Part shown: piece after piece, positions 33,231 to 42,321 of the stretch
Layout of the letters: each line of letters opens with the position of its first letter
Position numbering within the stretch: the stretch's first letter is position 1
Assembly: GCF_017876295.1 (NCBI RefSeq)
Contig: NZ_JAGINT010000002.1
Span: 1,922,001 to 1,986,000 of the forward strand
Direction: 5' to 3'
Origin: Kribbella aluminosa
GTDB lineage: Bacteria > Actinomycetota > Actinomycetes > Propionibacteriales > Kribbellaceae
Length of the DNA stretch: 64,000 nucleotides
Notes under the pieces: generated by a model
What the model saw: only the letters and a program-made list of their open reading frames with translations
Database searches by the model: none
Told to the model about the DNA's origin: nothing
Position numbers and translations under genes: made by a program

Positions 33231-33420
33231 GGGGTGGGCGAATCCTCTTCGTTTCTTCGTGATACCGAAACAGCGCGTCGTTCCCCGTGGTACAGCCAGG
33301 TCCCCCCTGGTCACCGAACAGCGACCTTAACCGACGCGCGAGGTCATCGTTACGTGGACGTGAACCCTCTTAACAATTCCTGAAGAAAACGATTGACTGA
33401 AAGCTGCCCACCGGCCGGTG

Positions 33421-34248
33421 TCAACCGCCGAAGTCCTGTACCCAGCTCCCGTTGCCCCACTGCGGTTTCACCTGGCCGGGGTCGTACCCGATGCCGATCA
33501 GCGAGTATCCGCAGTTCAGGATGTTCGCCCGGTGCCCGGGGCTGTTCATCCAGCCTTTCATGACCGCCGCCGGACTGGTGTACCCGACCGCGATGTTCTC
33601 GGCCATCGAGCCGCCGCCGAACCCGGCCGCCTTCATCCGGTCGAACGGGCTCCGGCCGTCGAGGCTGTCGTGAGCGAAGAAGTGCTCGTCGACCATGTCG
33701 GTCGCATGTGCCTGGGCCGCCTTCGTCAGCGACTTGCTGGTCTTCAGCGGACCGCAGCCGGCCTTCGCGCGTTCCTGGTTGGTGAGCCCGAGCACCTGCT
33801 GCTCGGCGGACCCGTTCCCCTCGACCTTCGGCGGCTTCGTGCTCTTCGTTTTCGTCGGCGTGGGAGTCGGCGTGGGAGTCGGCGTTCGAGTCGGTGTTCG
33901 AGTCGGCGTACGAGTGGTCGTGGGCGTCGACGTGGGACTCGGAGAAGGAGCAGAAGTACGAGAAGTACGAGTCGTAGTAGGCGTGCGAGGGGTCGCAGTA
34001 GTACGCGTGGTTGGACGAGTCGGCGTACTTGTGGGTGTCATGCTTGGCGGGGTCACGCTGTACGCCGGCTTGGCGGATGTTCGCGTAGACGCCGTCGACG
34101 CGACCGGGTTCTCCTGGCCGGCCGGCCGCGGAGTACCGGACTGCCGCATGACGAACCACCCGACACCCGCGAGCAGGATCAGCGCCGACAACGATGCGAG
34201 CAGCGGACCGGCCACACCGTTACCCGGTGACCGCCTGTGGTTCGTCAT
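33421..34248 (-). CDS. Membrane-anchored CAP/SCP domain protein
   Basis: A 275-residue paralogue of the preceding gene. TM segment at about residues 13-33 (AGPLLASLSALILLAGVGWFV), a stalk made mostly of TPTRT/TPT repeats (about 50-140), then a CAP domain: KAAQAHATDMVDEHFFAHDS, AENIAVGYTSPAAVMKGWMNS, GHRANILN and GSWVQDFGG. It has the pocket His and Glu residues. ATG at 34248, with AAGG 9 nt upstream. It is the first in transcription order of the three-gene set, each separated by 190-235 nt, so separate promoters are likely. Confidence 0.88.
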   Translation of the reverse strand: MTNHRRSPGNGVAGPLLASLSALILLAGVGWFVMRQSGTPRPAGQENPVASTASTRTSAKPAYSVTPPSMTPTSTPTRPTTRTTATPRTPTTTRTSRTSAPSPSPTSTPTTTRTPTRTPTRTPTPTPTPTPTKTKSTKPPKVEGNGSAEQQVLGLTNQERAKAGCGPLKTSKSLTKAAQAHATDMVDEHFFAHDSLDGRSPFDRMKAAGFGGGSMAENIAVGYTSPAAVMKGWMNSPGHRANILNCGYSLIGIGYDPGQVKPQWGNGSWVQDFGG

Positions 34249-34335
34249 GCTGAGCAGCCTTGCCCAGGTCAGCGGGTGCCAACTCGCAGCAGCACAAGCA
34301 CTTCACGAAGCTCTGACGATGGCAATCGTTTGAAA

Positions 34336-34368
34336 GATCGCCCGAACGATCACCGCGAGCGGGCGATC
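34336..34368 (-). terminator. Inverted repeat straddling the stop of a GNAT gene
   Basis: GATCGCCCG (34336-34344) and CGGGCGATC (34360-34368) pair perfectly with a 15-nt loop. The stop codon (34350-34352) is inside the loop. Confidence 0.4.
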
Positions 34369-35012
34369 ACGATGTCCGCGATCACCTTCCAGCCCAGGCT
34401 TCGGTACAGCCGGAGGCCGTCGATGGAGGCGATCAGGATGCCGCGCTTGGCGCCCTTCGCCGCGGCCGCCTCGACCAGGGACGCCATCACCGCGCTGCCG
34501 AGTCCACGCCGCCGGTGCGCCGGGTCGGTCTCGATCCGGTCCGCGACCGCGTCCTCGCCGACCACGGCCATCCGGCCGCTGGACACCACGCCGCCGTGCA
34601 ACGTGGCGCGGGTGATGATGAGGTCGTCCTCGAGTTCGGCGTGCAACGCGTAGCGCTCGTGCAGTTTCAGGGCCGGCTGCTCGGACAGCTGGATCGTCAT
34701 CAGCCAGTCCTGGTCCTGCTGAACCTCGAGACCAAGATCCTCGAGCTGCTCGATCCGGGCCTCCTTGTCGTCGGTGGCCAGCGTGATCCAGCCCGAGCCG
34801 CGTCCACCACCGTCGGCGAACGCCAGCTGGGCGGCGCGTTCCACCCGTTCCGGTTTACCGTCGGCATCCAGTACGACGTACTCGGTCGGCCGGCTCTCCT
34901 CACCTGCCCGGACGATCAGAATGCCGTTGTTGTCGTCCTCAACCGTGGTCCAGCCCCTCGAGACGGACCACCCGGCCTGCCAACGGCGGACGAGTTCCTC
35001 ACGATCTATCAC
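34350..35012 (-). CDS. GNAT family N-acetyltransferase with long N-terminal region
   Basis: A 220-residue protein from the GTG at 35012 (VIDREELVRRW). Only the C-terminal half is a clear GNAT domain: ADRIETDPAHRRRGLGSAVMASLVEAA (CoA-binding motif) and GILIASIDGLRLYRSLGWK. The N-terminal half (WQAGWSVSRGWTTVEDDN..., YVVLDADGKPERV) is family-specific and of unknown role. A longer in-frame start exists at 35108 but adds sequence that looks non-coding. Confidence 0.8.
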   Translation of the reverse strand: MIDREELVRRWQAGWSVSRGWTTVEDDNNGILIVRAGEESRPTEYVVLDADGKPERVERAAQLAFADGGGRGSGWITLATDDKEARIEQLEDLGLEVQQDQDWLMTIQLSEQPALKLHERYALHAELEDDLIITRATLHGGVVSSGRMAVVGEDAVADRIETDPAHRRRGLGSAVMASLVEAAAAKGAKRGILIASIDGLRLYRSLGWKVIADIVIARSR

Positions 35013-35145
35013 CCGTCGATTCAAGCAGCCCGGCCGCGCAACGGCGAGGGGAACCGGTGTCGGATGACACCAACTGGCCGTAAATCCCTGCCTGCGCTCG
35101 GTGACCAATACTCCCGCGACCGAACCCGGGTCAACCCCTCAGCGT

Positions 35146-36291
35146 TCACCCGCCGAGCAGGTCGTCGGAGAGCAGATCGGTGGCGAGCAGGTCGTAGGTG
35201 AGCAGGTTGTCGTAGCTGCCGTCCCGGCGCGGGTCGGCGCGGCGTTCGTCGCCGACCTTGGTGAATCCGTTGACCTCGGCAACGTGCGCGGACGCGGTGT
35301 TCACGTCGGCGCACCTCACCACCAGCCGGTGCCGGCCCAGCCCGCCGTCCTCGACCGGCCGGAACGCGTGCGCGATCGCCAGTTGTACGGCGGTCGTCAT
35401 CACCTTGCGGCCGCGCGCCTCCGGGTGCATCCAGTACCCGATCTCGCCGCGCGTGCCGTCCAGCCGGCTGCTCATCCCGAAGACACTCACGTTCCCCAGC
35501 AGTTCGTCGGTCTCGGCGTCGGCGATCGCCCACGACACGGCATCACCGCTCGCGGCCGCATCCGCCCGGCTGCTGATGAATTCCTTGGCGCCGTCGAGGT
35601 CGTACGGCGACGGCATCCCCGCCAACCAGTGCTGCGTCCGTTCGTCGTTGCACGCCTCCATCACCCGCTGCGCATCCGACTCGCGCAACGGCCGCAGGCG
35701 AATCCCCTCGCCCTCCACGACAGGCACCGTCCACCAGGTGCCCTTCGGTTCGAGCTCGTCGTCGCGGCCGACCGTGGCGACCCACTCGTCCTTCCGTACG
35801 CCGCGCGACCGCCCGCCGTCCGGGATCGTCACCAGCCCGTGGAAGCCGGCCTTCCAGGCCACCCGGCGGCTCGCGAAGTTCCCGACGTACGCGCGCCAGA
35901 TCACCCGATTCCAGTCCAGTACGTCGAACGCGTACCGCACCACCAGCCGCAGCGCCCGCGTCATCACCCCGTTGCCGCGGACCTCCGGCGACACCGCGAA
36001 GCCGACCTCGCCGACCCCGCCCTCACCGTCGCGCAGGTCGACGGTGCCGGCGTACTCCCCGGCGTACTCGATCGCCCACGCCCACGAGGTGTTCGCCCGC
36101 CAGCCGGCCGGGATCACCTCGGTGAGGTAACCGACGGCGTGCTCGTGCAGGTACGGGACCGGGATGGTGGTCCACTTCTGCATCACCGGGTCCTGGCACA
36201 TCCGGTACGCCGGCTCCACGTCGGCGGCGATGTGCGCACGCAGGGTCACCACGTCGTCGGTCAGCACCGGTACGTCTTCAGGGAATCGCAT
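35146..36291 (-). CDS. Tandem double GNAT acetyltransferase (RimJ/RimL-like)
   Basis: A 381-residue protein with two GNAT domains. The first spans about residues 10-165 (VGFAVSPEVRGNGVMTRALRLVVRYAF), the second about 190-350 (IGYWMHPEARGRKVMTTAVQLAIAHAF, then ASAHVAEVNGFTKVG). Both are of the RimJ/RimL type, which acetylate protein N termini or small amines. The tail NLLTYDLLATDLLSDDLLGG carries a repeated DLL motif. ATG at 36291. Divergent from the DeoR regulator (68 nt apart). Confidence 0.87.
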   Translation of the reverse strand: MRFPEDVPVLTDDVVTLRAHIAADVEPAYRMCQDPVMQKWTTIPVPYLHEHAVGYLTEVIPAGWRANTSWAWAIEYAGEYAGTVDLRDGEGGVGEVGFAVSPEVRGNGVMTRALRLVVRYAFDVLDWNRVIWRAYVGNFASRRVAWKAGFHGLVTIPDGGRSRGVRKDEWVATVGRDDELEPKGTWWTVPVVEGEGIRLRPLRESDAQRVMEACNDERTQHWLAGMPSPYDLDGAKEFISSRADAAASGDAVSWAIADAETDELLGNVSVFGMSSRLDGTRGEIGYWMHPEARGRKVMTTAVQLAIAHAFRPVEDGGLGRHRLVVRCADVNTASAHVAEVNGFTKVGDERRADPRRDGSYDNLLTYDLLATDLLSDDLLGG

Positions 36292-36359
36292 GCTCCAGGG
36301 TGACGCGCTGCCACCGGTCGGGCAACAGATTTCCCTGCCGGCGGGGCTATTCTGTGGTC

Positions 36360-37172
36360 GTGAACGCAGCCGGAGCAGAACCGCCCCGCGGCCGCGGTGG
36401 CCAGTTGGCCGCCCAGCGGCAGGCCACGATCGTTGCCGAGGTCAACAGCCGGGGCGCGATCACGGTGGCCGAACTGGTCGACCGGTTCGGCGTCTCGGAC
36501 ATGACGATCCGCCGCGACCTGGACGCGCTGGACTCCAGCGGCCTGCTGCACAAGGTGCACGGCGGCGCCACGTCGGTCGGCCTGCGCAGTGCGCACGAGC
36601 CGGGGTTCGACGCCAAACTGACGCAGGAGTCCGCGGCCAAGCAGGCGATCGCGGCCGAGGCCGCCACCCGGGTGCAGCCGGACAGCGCGATCGGCATCGG
36701 CGCCGGTACGACGACGTACGCGCTGGCCCGGCAGCTGTTGCGGGTGGAGAACTTGACAGTTGTCACGAACTCGGCGCGGATCGCGGACGTGTTCCACGGC
36801 AACAGCCGTTCGGATCGCACGGTCGTCCTGATCGGCGGGATCCGGACGCCGTCCGACGCGCTGGTCGGCCCGATCGCCACCGCGGCGCTCGCGTCGCTGC
36901 ACCTGGACCTGCTGTTCCTCGGTGCGCACGGTGTCGACGCCGAGCACGGGCTCAGCACGCCGAACCTGATGGAGGCCGAGACCAACCGGTCGTTCATCGC
37001 CGCGAGCCGTGAGGTGGTCGTGGTCGCGGACCACACCAAGTGGGGGACCGTCGGCCTGAGCACGTTCGCGACCTGGTCCGACCTGGACGTGATCGTCACC
37101 GACGACGGACTCTCGACAGCCGCCCGCAAGGCGATGCGCGACACGGGATGCGAGCTGGTGATTGCTAGCTGA
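36360..37172 (+). CDS. DeoR/GlpR family transcriptional regulator (probable gal regulator)
   Basis: A 270-residue repressor. N-terminal DeoR HTH (about residues 18-60: RQATIVAEVNSRGAITVAELVDRFGVSDMTIRRDLDALD), then LLHKVHGGA. The C-terminal sugar-phosphate sensor (DeoRC/ISOCOT fold) shows IGIGAGTTTYALAR and LDLLFLGAHGVDAEHGLSTPN. Start at GTG 36360, with TATTCT 6 nt upstream (leaderless); the GTG at 36354 is an alternative. It overlaps galK by 8 nt tail-to-tail; converging on galT-galK suggests it senses a galactose-derived ligand. Confidence 0.9.
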   Translation: MNAAGAEPPRGRGGQLAAQRQATIVAEVNSRGAITVAELVDRFGVSDMTIRRDLDALDSSGLLHKVHGGATSVGLRSAHEPGFDAKLTQESAAKQAIAAEAATRVQPDSAIGIGAGTTTYALARQLLRVENLTVVTNSARIADVFHGNSRSDRTVVLIGGIRTPSDALVGPIATAALASLHLDLLFLGAHGVDAEHGLSTPNLMEAETNRSFIAASREVVVVADHTKWGTVGLSTFATWSDLDVIVTDDGLSTAARKAMRDTGCELVIAS

Positions 37173-38298
37173 CCCTGGAAGCACCCGCCGACGGGGTCGC
37201 GGCGAGCGAGCTCGGCGCCGTGAAACCGTGTTCCGCAAAGGCTTTCTCGATCGCGGACAGCACGGCGTCCGCCGCCGACGCCTCCACGAGCGCGATGATG
37301 CAGCCGCCGAATCCGCCGCCGGTCATCCGGGCACCGAGCGCACCGGCCTCCAGCGCGGTGTCGACCGCGACGTCCAGCTCCGGAACGGTGATCTCGAAGT
37401 CGTCCCGCAGCGACACGTGCGACGCGGTGAAGAGCGGCCCGACCTCGCGGAGCTTCCCGGCCCGCATCAGTGCGACCGCGTCCTCGACCCGCCGGATCTC
37501 CGTCACCACGTGCCGGACCCGCCGCCGTACGACGTCGTCCGGCAACCGCCCCAGCGCGTCGTCGAGGTCCTCGACCGCGATCGAGCGCAGCGCCGGTACG
37601 CCGAGCTCGGCCGCCGCCTGCTCGCAGCTCTTCCGGCGCGCGGCGTACTCGCCGTCGACGTGCCGGTGCGGCGCCTTCACGTCGACGACCAGCAGCGCCA
37701 GGTCGTCGGCGGACGGGTCGAACGGGATCTGGTCGGTGGACATCGCGCGGATGTCGAAGTACAGCGCGTGTCCTGCCGAGCAGCACATCGACGCCATCTG
37801 GTCCATCAGCCCGACCGGCGCACCGACGTACTGGTTCTCGGCCCGCTGGGCGAGCCGCGCGACCTCGGCGGGATCGACCTCGAGCTCACGCAGGCCGAGC
37901 AGCGCGACCAGCGTCGCGCAGAGCAGCGCCGCGGACGAGGACAGACCGGCGCCGGACGGGATGTCGGACTCGAACCGCAGGTTCGCGCCGCCGATCGGGT
38001 AGCCGGACTCCCGCAGGATCCAGGCCGCACCGGCCGGGTACGCCGCCCAGTCGCCGACCGATTCCGGGGCCAGCTCATCGATCGCGAACTCGGTGACCCC
38101 CTTTTGCCCGGCGGAGGCGACCGCGATCCGGCCGTCGTCGCGCCTCGAGGCGGTGACCACGATCCGGTTCGGCAGCGCGATCGGCAGCACCAGCCCGTCG
38201 TTGTAGTCGGTGTGCTCGCCGATCAGGTTCACCCGCCCCGGTGCCCGCCAGCGGCCGTCGGGCGCCGTACCGAAAACGGTTTCAAAAGAAGAGCTCAC
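37165..38298 (-). CDS. galK: Galactokinase
   Basis: Phosphorylates alpha-D-galactose with ATP in the Leloir pathway. The 377-residue length is normal for the GHMP family. Seen: the galactokinase signature GRVNLIGEHTDYNDGLVLPIA (about residues 20-40), ATP-binding SDIPSGAGLSSSAALLCA (about 110-127) and C-terminal TGGGFGGCIIAL. GTG start overlapping the galT stop as GTGA (38295-38298), so the two are coupled. Confidence 0.97.
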   Translation of the reverse strand: MSSSFETVFGTAPDGRWRAPGRVNLIGEHTDYNDGLVLPIALPNRIVVTASRRDDGRIAVASAGQKGVTEFAIDELAPESVGDWAAYPAGAAWILRESGYPIGGANLRFESDIPSGAGLSSSAALLCATLVALLGLRELEVDPAEVARLAQRAENQYVGAPVGLMDQMASMCCSAGHALYFDIRAMSTDQIPFDPSADDLALLVVDVKAPHRHVDGEYAARRKSCEQAAAELGVPALRSIAVEDLDDALGRLPDDVVRRRVRHVVTEIRRVEDAVALMRAGKLREVGPLFTASHVSLRDDFEITVPELDVAVDTALEAGALGARMTGGGFGGCIIALVEASAADAVLSAIEKAFAEHGFTAPSSLAATPSAGASRVS

Positions 38299-39341
38299 GA
38301 GCCAACCTTCCGCAAAGTCTCGGCCACGTCCTCGGGCCGGGTGTCGCTGATGAACGCGCCCATACCGGACTCGGAGCCGGCCAGGTACTTGATCTTGTCC
38401 TTGGCCCGCCGGATCGACAACACCTCCAGGTGCAGGTAGCCGAGCTCGCGGTCGACCCGGACCGGGGCCTGGTGCCAGGCGGCGATGTACGGCAGCGGCT
38501 CGCCGTACAGACCGTCGAGGCGCTGCAGGACCTCCAGGTACAGCTCGGCGAAGTCGTCGCGCTCACCGACCGACAGCTCGTCGATCCCGCCGACCTGGCG
38601 GTGCGGGTACAGGTGCACCTCGACCGGCCAGCGGGCGGCCTCCGGGACGAACGCGGTCCAGTTGCCGTTCTCCCCGATCACCCGGGTGCCGTCCTTGCGT
38701 TCCGCGGCCAGGACGTCGGCGAACAGGTTGCTGCCGGCAACCTCCTGGTGCTTGCGGGCCTGCGCCAGCAGCGTACGCATCCGCGGCGGGACGAACGGGT
38801 ACGCGTAGAGCTGGCCGTGCGGGTGGTTCAGCGTGACGCCGATCTCCCGGCCCCGGTTCTCGAACGGGAACACCAGCTCGACGTCGTCCCGGGCGCTGAG
38901 CTCGGCGGTCCGGTCGGCCCAGGTGTCGACGACCAGCCGCGCCTGGCCCTGCGACAGGCCGGTGAACGAGCCGTTGTGGTCACTGGTGAAGCACACGACC
39001 TCGGTCCGGCCGGGGCCTGCGAAGGACGGGAACCGGTTCTCGAAGACGGCGACGTTGTAGTCGTGGTCCGGGATCTCGGTCGGGTTGCCCGGCTTGCTCG
39101 GGCACAGCGGGCACTGGTCCGCCGGCGGCAGGTAGGTCCGCGTGTTGCGGTGCGTGGCGTAGGTGATCACGTCGCCGGTCAACGGGTCCGTGCGCAGCTC
39201 CACCTGCGGCTGTGGGGCGGCCAGGCCGCGGGTGTCCTCGAGCGGCACCCGGACCGGCGCGTCGGCCGGGTCGTAGTAGATCAGCTCGCGGCCGTCCGAC
39301 AGCGTGGTGTCGGTACGGCGTACACCGCGGGGTGTGTTCAT
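38295..39341 (-). CDS. galT: Galactose-1-phosphate uridylyltransferase
   Basis: Exchanges UMP between UDP-glucose and galactose-1-phosphate. The 348-residue length is normal. Seen: zinc-site CPLCPSKPGNPTEIPDHDYNVAVFENRFP pattern (with CxxC), the active-site His-Pro-His in VTLNHPHGQLYAYPFVP, and a C-terminal YLHLEVLSIRRAKDKIKYL segment. ATG at 39341, with GGAAGG 7 nt upstream; the open frame runs far upstream but that is not coding. No galE is in the window. Confidence 0.97.
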   Translation of the reverse strand: MNTPRGVRRTDTTLSDGRELIYYDPADAPVRVPLEDTRGLAAPQPQVELRTDPLTGDVITYATHRNTRTYLPPADQCPLCPSKPGNPTEIPDHDYNVAVFENRFPSFAGPGRTEVVCFTSDHNGSFTGLSQGQARLVVDTWADRTAELSARDDVELVFPFENRGREIGVTLNHPHGQLYAYPFVPPRMRTLLAQARKHQEVAGSNLFADVLAAERKDGTRVIGENGNWTAFVPEAARWPVEVHLYPHRQVGGIDELSVGERDDFAELYLEVLQRLDGLYGEPLPYIAAWHQAPVRVDRELGYLHLEVLSIRRAKDKIKYLAGSESGMGAFISDTRPEDVAETLRKVGS

Positions 39342-39388
39342 CGTGTGACCTTCCCGGCCGTACGACGCGTCCGGCCAGGAATCATCGT

Positions 39389-39407
39389 AAACCAACAAAC
39401 TCGAACA
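39389..39407 (-). promoter_or_regulatory. Candidate DeoR-type operator at the galT promoter
   Basis: On the minus strand this reads TGTTCGAGTTTGTTGGTTT, with TGTTYG/GTTTG-like repeats as in many DeoR-family sites. It is an AT-rich island 48 nt upstream of galT. The convergent DeoR regulator is the natural candidate. Confidence 0.4.
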
Positions 39408-39464
39408 CGCATGGTAGACCGGCCGCCCGCTAGTCTTGGTCAATGGACGACTACGCCCAACGCA

Positions 39465-39492
39465 CGCCCTCTCGACAGCTGACGAGAGGGCG
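39465..39492 (+). promoter_or_regulatory. 10-bp hairpin just upstream of the CNNM/CorC gene
   Basis: CGCCCTCTCG (39465-39474) and CGAGAGGGCG (39483-39492) form a perfect stem with an 8-nt loop, ending 16 nt before the ATG. It could act as an attenuator or block ribosome access. No fit to the known M-box was seen. Confidence 0.55.
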
Positions 39493-39508
39493 CTAGGAAC
39501 TCCGACCC

Positions 39509-40828
39509 ATGAACGAAACCCTGCTGAACATCGTTCTGATCCTGGTCTTCGTGCTGATCGGTGGCGTCTTCGCCGCCGCCGAGATGGCCCTCGTGTCACT
39601 GCGGGAGAGCCAGCTGAAGGCCCTGTCACATCGCGGCAGACGCGGCGAGATCGTCGCCAAGGTCGCCGCCAACCCGAACCGCTTCCTGTCCGCCGTGCAG
39701 ATCGGCGTGACGCTGATGGGCTTCCTGTCCGCCGCCTTCGGTGGCGCAACCCTCGCCGACGGCCTCGCGCCGCACCTGCGCAAGCTCGGCCTGCCACAGT
39801 CGCTGGCGAGCACGGTCGCGCTGATCCTGATCACCATCTGCATCTCCTACGTCTCGATCGTGATCGGCGAGCTGGCCGCGAAACGCCTCGCGCTGCAGCG
39901 CGCGGAAGGCTTCGCGCTCGCCCTCGGCCCGCTGGTGGACCGGCTCGCTTCTGGCGCCCGCCCGGTGATCTGGCTGCTCTCGAGGTCCACCGACCTGGTG
40001 GTCCGCGCGCTCGGCGGCGACCCGAACGCGAACCGCGAGGTGATGAGCGACGAGGAGCTTCGCGGCCTCGTGACGGCCAGCGAGTCGCTCGGCGAGGAGG
40101 AGCGGAAGATCGTCGACGACGTGTTCGAGGCCGGCGGCCGGCAGCTCCGCGAGCTGATGCTGCCGCGCACCGAGGTGGACTTCGTCGACGCCGAGATGCC
40201 GGCGTACAAGGCGGTCAAGTTCGCCGCCGAGCGGCCGCACTCGCGGTACCCGGTGATGAACGGCTCGGCCGACGACATCGTCGGGTTCGTGCACGTCCGG
40301 GACCTGTTCGACCCGGCTGTCGCGACCCGTTCGGTCCGGGTCGGCGACCTGGCCCGTGACGTGCTGATGCTGCCGGACACCGCCAAGCTGCTGCCGACAC
40401 TGACCGAGATGCGCCGCCGCAGTACGCACCTGGCGATCGTCCTCGACGAGTACGGCGGTACTGCGGGCATCGTCACGCTCGAGGATCTGGTCGAGGAACT
40501 GATCGGCGACATCAAGGACGAGTACGACGAGGAACCGGCCGAGACCACCCGGCTGGGCAGCGGCGACCTGGAGATGGACGGCCTGCTGAACCTCGACGAC
40601 TTCGCCGACGCGACCGCGATCGAGCTGCCCGACGGCCCGTACGAGACGGTCGGCGGGTTCCTCGCCGCCAGCCTCGGCAAGGTCCCGTCGGCCGGCGACG
40701 AGGTCCGGCTGCACGCGCACACGCTGACCGTCAGTGAGATGGACGGCCGCCGGGTCGCCCGGGTCCGCCTGCACCTGCTCACACCGGCTGAGGAACAGCC
40801 TGAATCGCCAGCGCCCGCCGTCGAGTGA
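39509..40828 (+). CDS. CNNM / HlyC-CorC family protein with CBS domains
   Basis: A 439-residue membrane protein of the CorC/CNNM type, associated with Mg2+ (or Co2+) efflux. N-terminal DUF21/CNNM membrane domain (to about residue 160) with LVFVLIGGVFAAAEMALVSL and YVSIVIGELAAKRLALQ. A tandem CBS pair follows (about 195-320: LMLPRTEVDFVD, SRYPVMNGSADDIVGFVHVRDLF, IVLDEYGGTAGIVTLEDLVEELIGDI), then a C-terminal CorC_HlyC domain. A hairpin lies in its leader. Its end overlaps the MFS gene by 50 nt, convergent. Confidence 0.93.
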   Translation: MNETLLNIVLILVFVLIGGVFAAAEMALVSLRESQLKALSHRGRRGEIVAKVAANPNRFLSAVQIGVTLMGFLSAAFGGATLADGLAPHLRKLGLPQSLASTVALILITICISYVSIVIGELAAKRLALQRAEGFALALGPLVDRLASGARPVIWLLSRSTDLVVRALGGDPNANREVMSDEELRGLVTASESLGEEERKIVDDVFEAGGRQLRELMLPRTEVDFVDAEMPAYKAVKFAAERPHSRYPVMNGSADDIVGFVHVRDLFDPAVATRSVRVGDLARDVLMLPDTAKLLPTLTEMRRRSTHLAIVLDEYGGTAGIVTLEDLVEELIGDIKDEYDEEPAETTRLGSGDLEMDGLLNLDDFADATAIELPDGPYETVGGFLAASLGKVPSAGDEVRLHAHTLTVSEMDGRRVARVRLHLLTPAEEQPESPAPAVE

Positions 40829-42032
40829 GTACCACCAGCCCGCCGGCGACGTACCCGAGTCCCTGGACGACCAGGACCGGGATGATGCCGACGGCGTCGC
40901 CGAGGACACCGGCCGCCGCGATGCCCACCAGCACCGCGACGCTCTCGGCGGCGCCGACCGCGCCGTAGATCCGGCCGCGGGTGCCGTCCACGGTGAGGTT
41001 CTGGAAGACGGTCATCATGCCGGCCACCATGAGAGCACCGGGCAGGCCGACGGCGATCATGCAGACGAACGCCGGGATCACACTGCTCGACACCAGCGGG
41101 TAGAGGAACATCGCGGTGTCGATCAGGCCGAACGCGAACGCCCCGGCACCCCAGAGCGCGGCGGCCGGGAGACGGGAGCCGATCGCGGCGGCGATCAGCC
41201 CGCCGACGATCCCGCCGATCGCCTGGGACGAGACGATCAGCCCGTACACCTTCCCGTCCCCGCCGAGCTCCGCGCTGACGAACGGGGCGAACAACGTACT
41301 CATCACGCCCTCGCCGACCCCGGTGACCAGGCAGAACACGAAGAACAACCGCATCGCCGAGCCCGCGACGCACAGCCGCAACCCCTCGGTCCACTCCTCC
41401 TTCAGCCGCCGGATCGCGCCGCCCGCCGTCTCCTCGTCCTTGGGCGGCCGGTGCCGCCGGTGCCGCATGGCGGCGACCAGTACGACGGCGACGAGGAACG
41501 TCGCGGCGTCCCCGAGCGCGAGCAGGGTGAGCCCGCCGGCGGCCGCGAGTACGCCGCCGAGCGCCGCACCGATCAGCCGCGCGAGGTCACGGATCTGGCT
41601 GTTCAACGCGTTCGCGGTCACCAGTTGGTCGGGGTTCACCAGCAGCGGGACCAGTGACTGTTCGGCGGGCGTGAAGAACTGCTGCAGACAGCTCTGCGCG
41701 AGGACCACGGCGTACACGATCCAGATCAGGCTCGCGCTGTGTACGGCGATCAGCGGGAGCAGGACGACCGCGTTCAGCACGTTCGTCACGATCATCGTGG
41801 TCCGCTGGCTCCACCGGTCGACGAAGACGCCGGCGAGCGACCCGAGCAGTACGGCGGGCAGGAACGAGGCCAGCAACAACCCGCCGGACGCCAGCGTCGA
41901 TCCGGTCAGGACGTACACCTGGAAGGCCAGACCGGTGCGCAGCAACCAGTCGCCCACCAGCGAGATCAGCCCCCCGCCGAGCAGCAAGCGATAGTCGCGC
42001 TGCCGAGCAAGAACGCCCCACAAGTCCTTCAT
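40779..42032 (-). CDS. MFS transporter (MFS_3/enterobactin-exporter-like)
   Basis: A 417-residue protein with about 12 hydrophobic segments. The N-terminal LISLVGDWLLRTGLAFQVYVLTGS and FLPAVLLGSLAGVFVDRWSQRTTMI (motif A-like, after TM2) are typical of the MFS_3 group, which includes EntS-type exporters. Substrate unknown. It lies downstream of the ArsR-type regulator on the same strand, which suggests an efflux pump under its control, though 289 nt of repeat DNA separate them. Confidence 0.88.
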   Translation of the reverse strand: MKDLWGVLARQRDYRLLLGGGLISLVGDWLLRTGLAFQVYVLTGSTLASGGLLLASFLPAVLLGSLAGVFVDRWSQRTTMIVTNVLNAVVLLPLIAVHSASLIWIVYAVVLAQSCLQQFFTPAEQSLVPLLVNPDQLVTANALNSQIRDLARLIGAALGGVLAAAGGLTLLALGDAATFLVAVVLVAAMRHRRHRPPKDEETAGGAIRRLKEEWTEGLRLCVAGSAMRLFFVFCLVTGVGEGVMSTLFAPFVSAELGGDGKVYGLIVSSQAIGGIVGGLIAAAIGSRLPAAALWGAGAFAFGLIDTAMFLYPLVSSSVIPAFVCMIAVGLPGALMVAGMMTVFQNLTVDGTRGRIYGAVGAAESVAVLVGIAAAGVLGDAVGIIPVLVVQGLGYVAGGLVVLTRRRALAIQAVPQPV

Positions 42033-42099
42033 CGCTCAGGTCCTCTCTGGTGATCCATCGCCGACTGCTGGGCCCCCGGCACAGCACCTCACCCCCACA

Positions 42100-42312
42100 C
42101 ACCGACCCGACCGCACCGACCTGCCGCACCGACCCGATCGCACCGACCCGATCGCACCGACCGACCGCACCGACCGACCGCACCGACCGACCGCACCGAC
42201 CGACTGCACCGACCTGCCGCACCGACCGACCGACCTGCCGCACCGACCGACCGACCTGCCGCACCGACTGACCGACCGCACCGACCTGCCGCACCGACCT
42301 ACCGCACCGAGC
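42100..42312. repeat. 12-bp tandem repeat array (CGCACCGACCNN)
   Basis: About 17 units of CGCACCGACC plus 2 variable bases (GA, CA, TG), with some 4-bp slippage. It fills most of the 289 nt between the ArsR and MFS genes. In the mRNA it would be G/U-rich. No gene is visible. Confidence 0.85.
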
Positions 42313-42321
42313 GCCTCCTCG

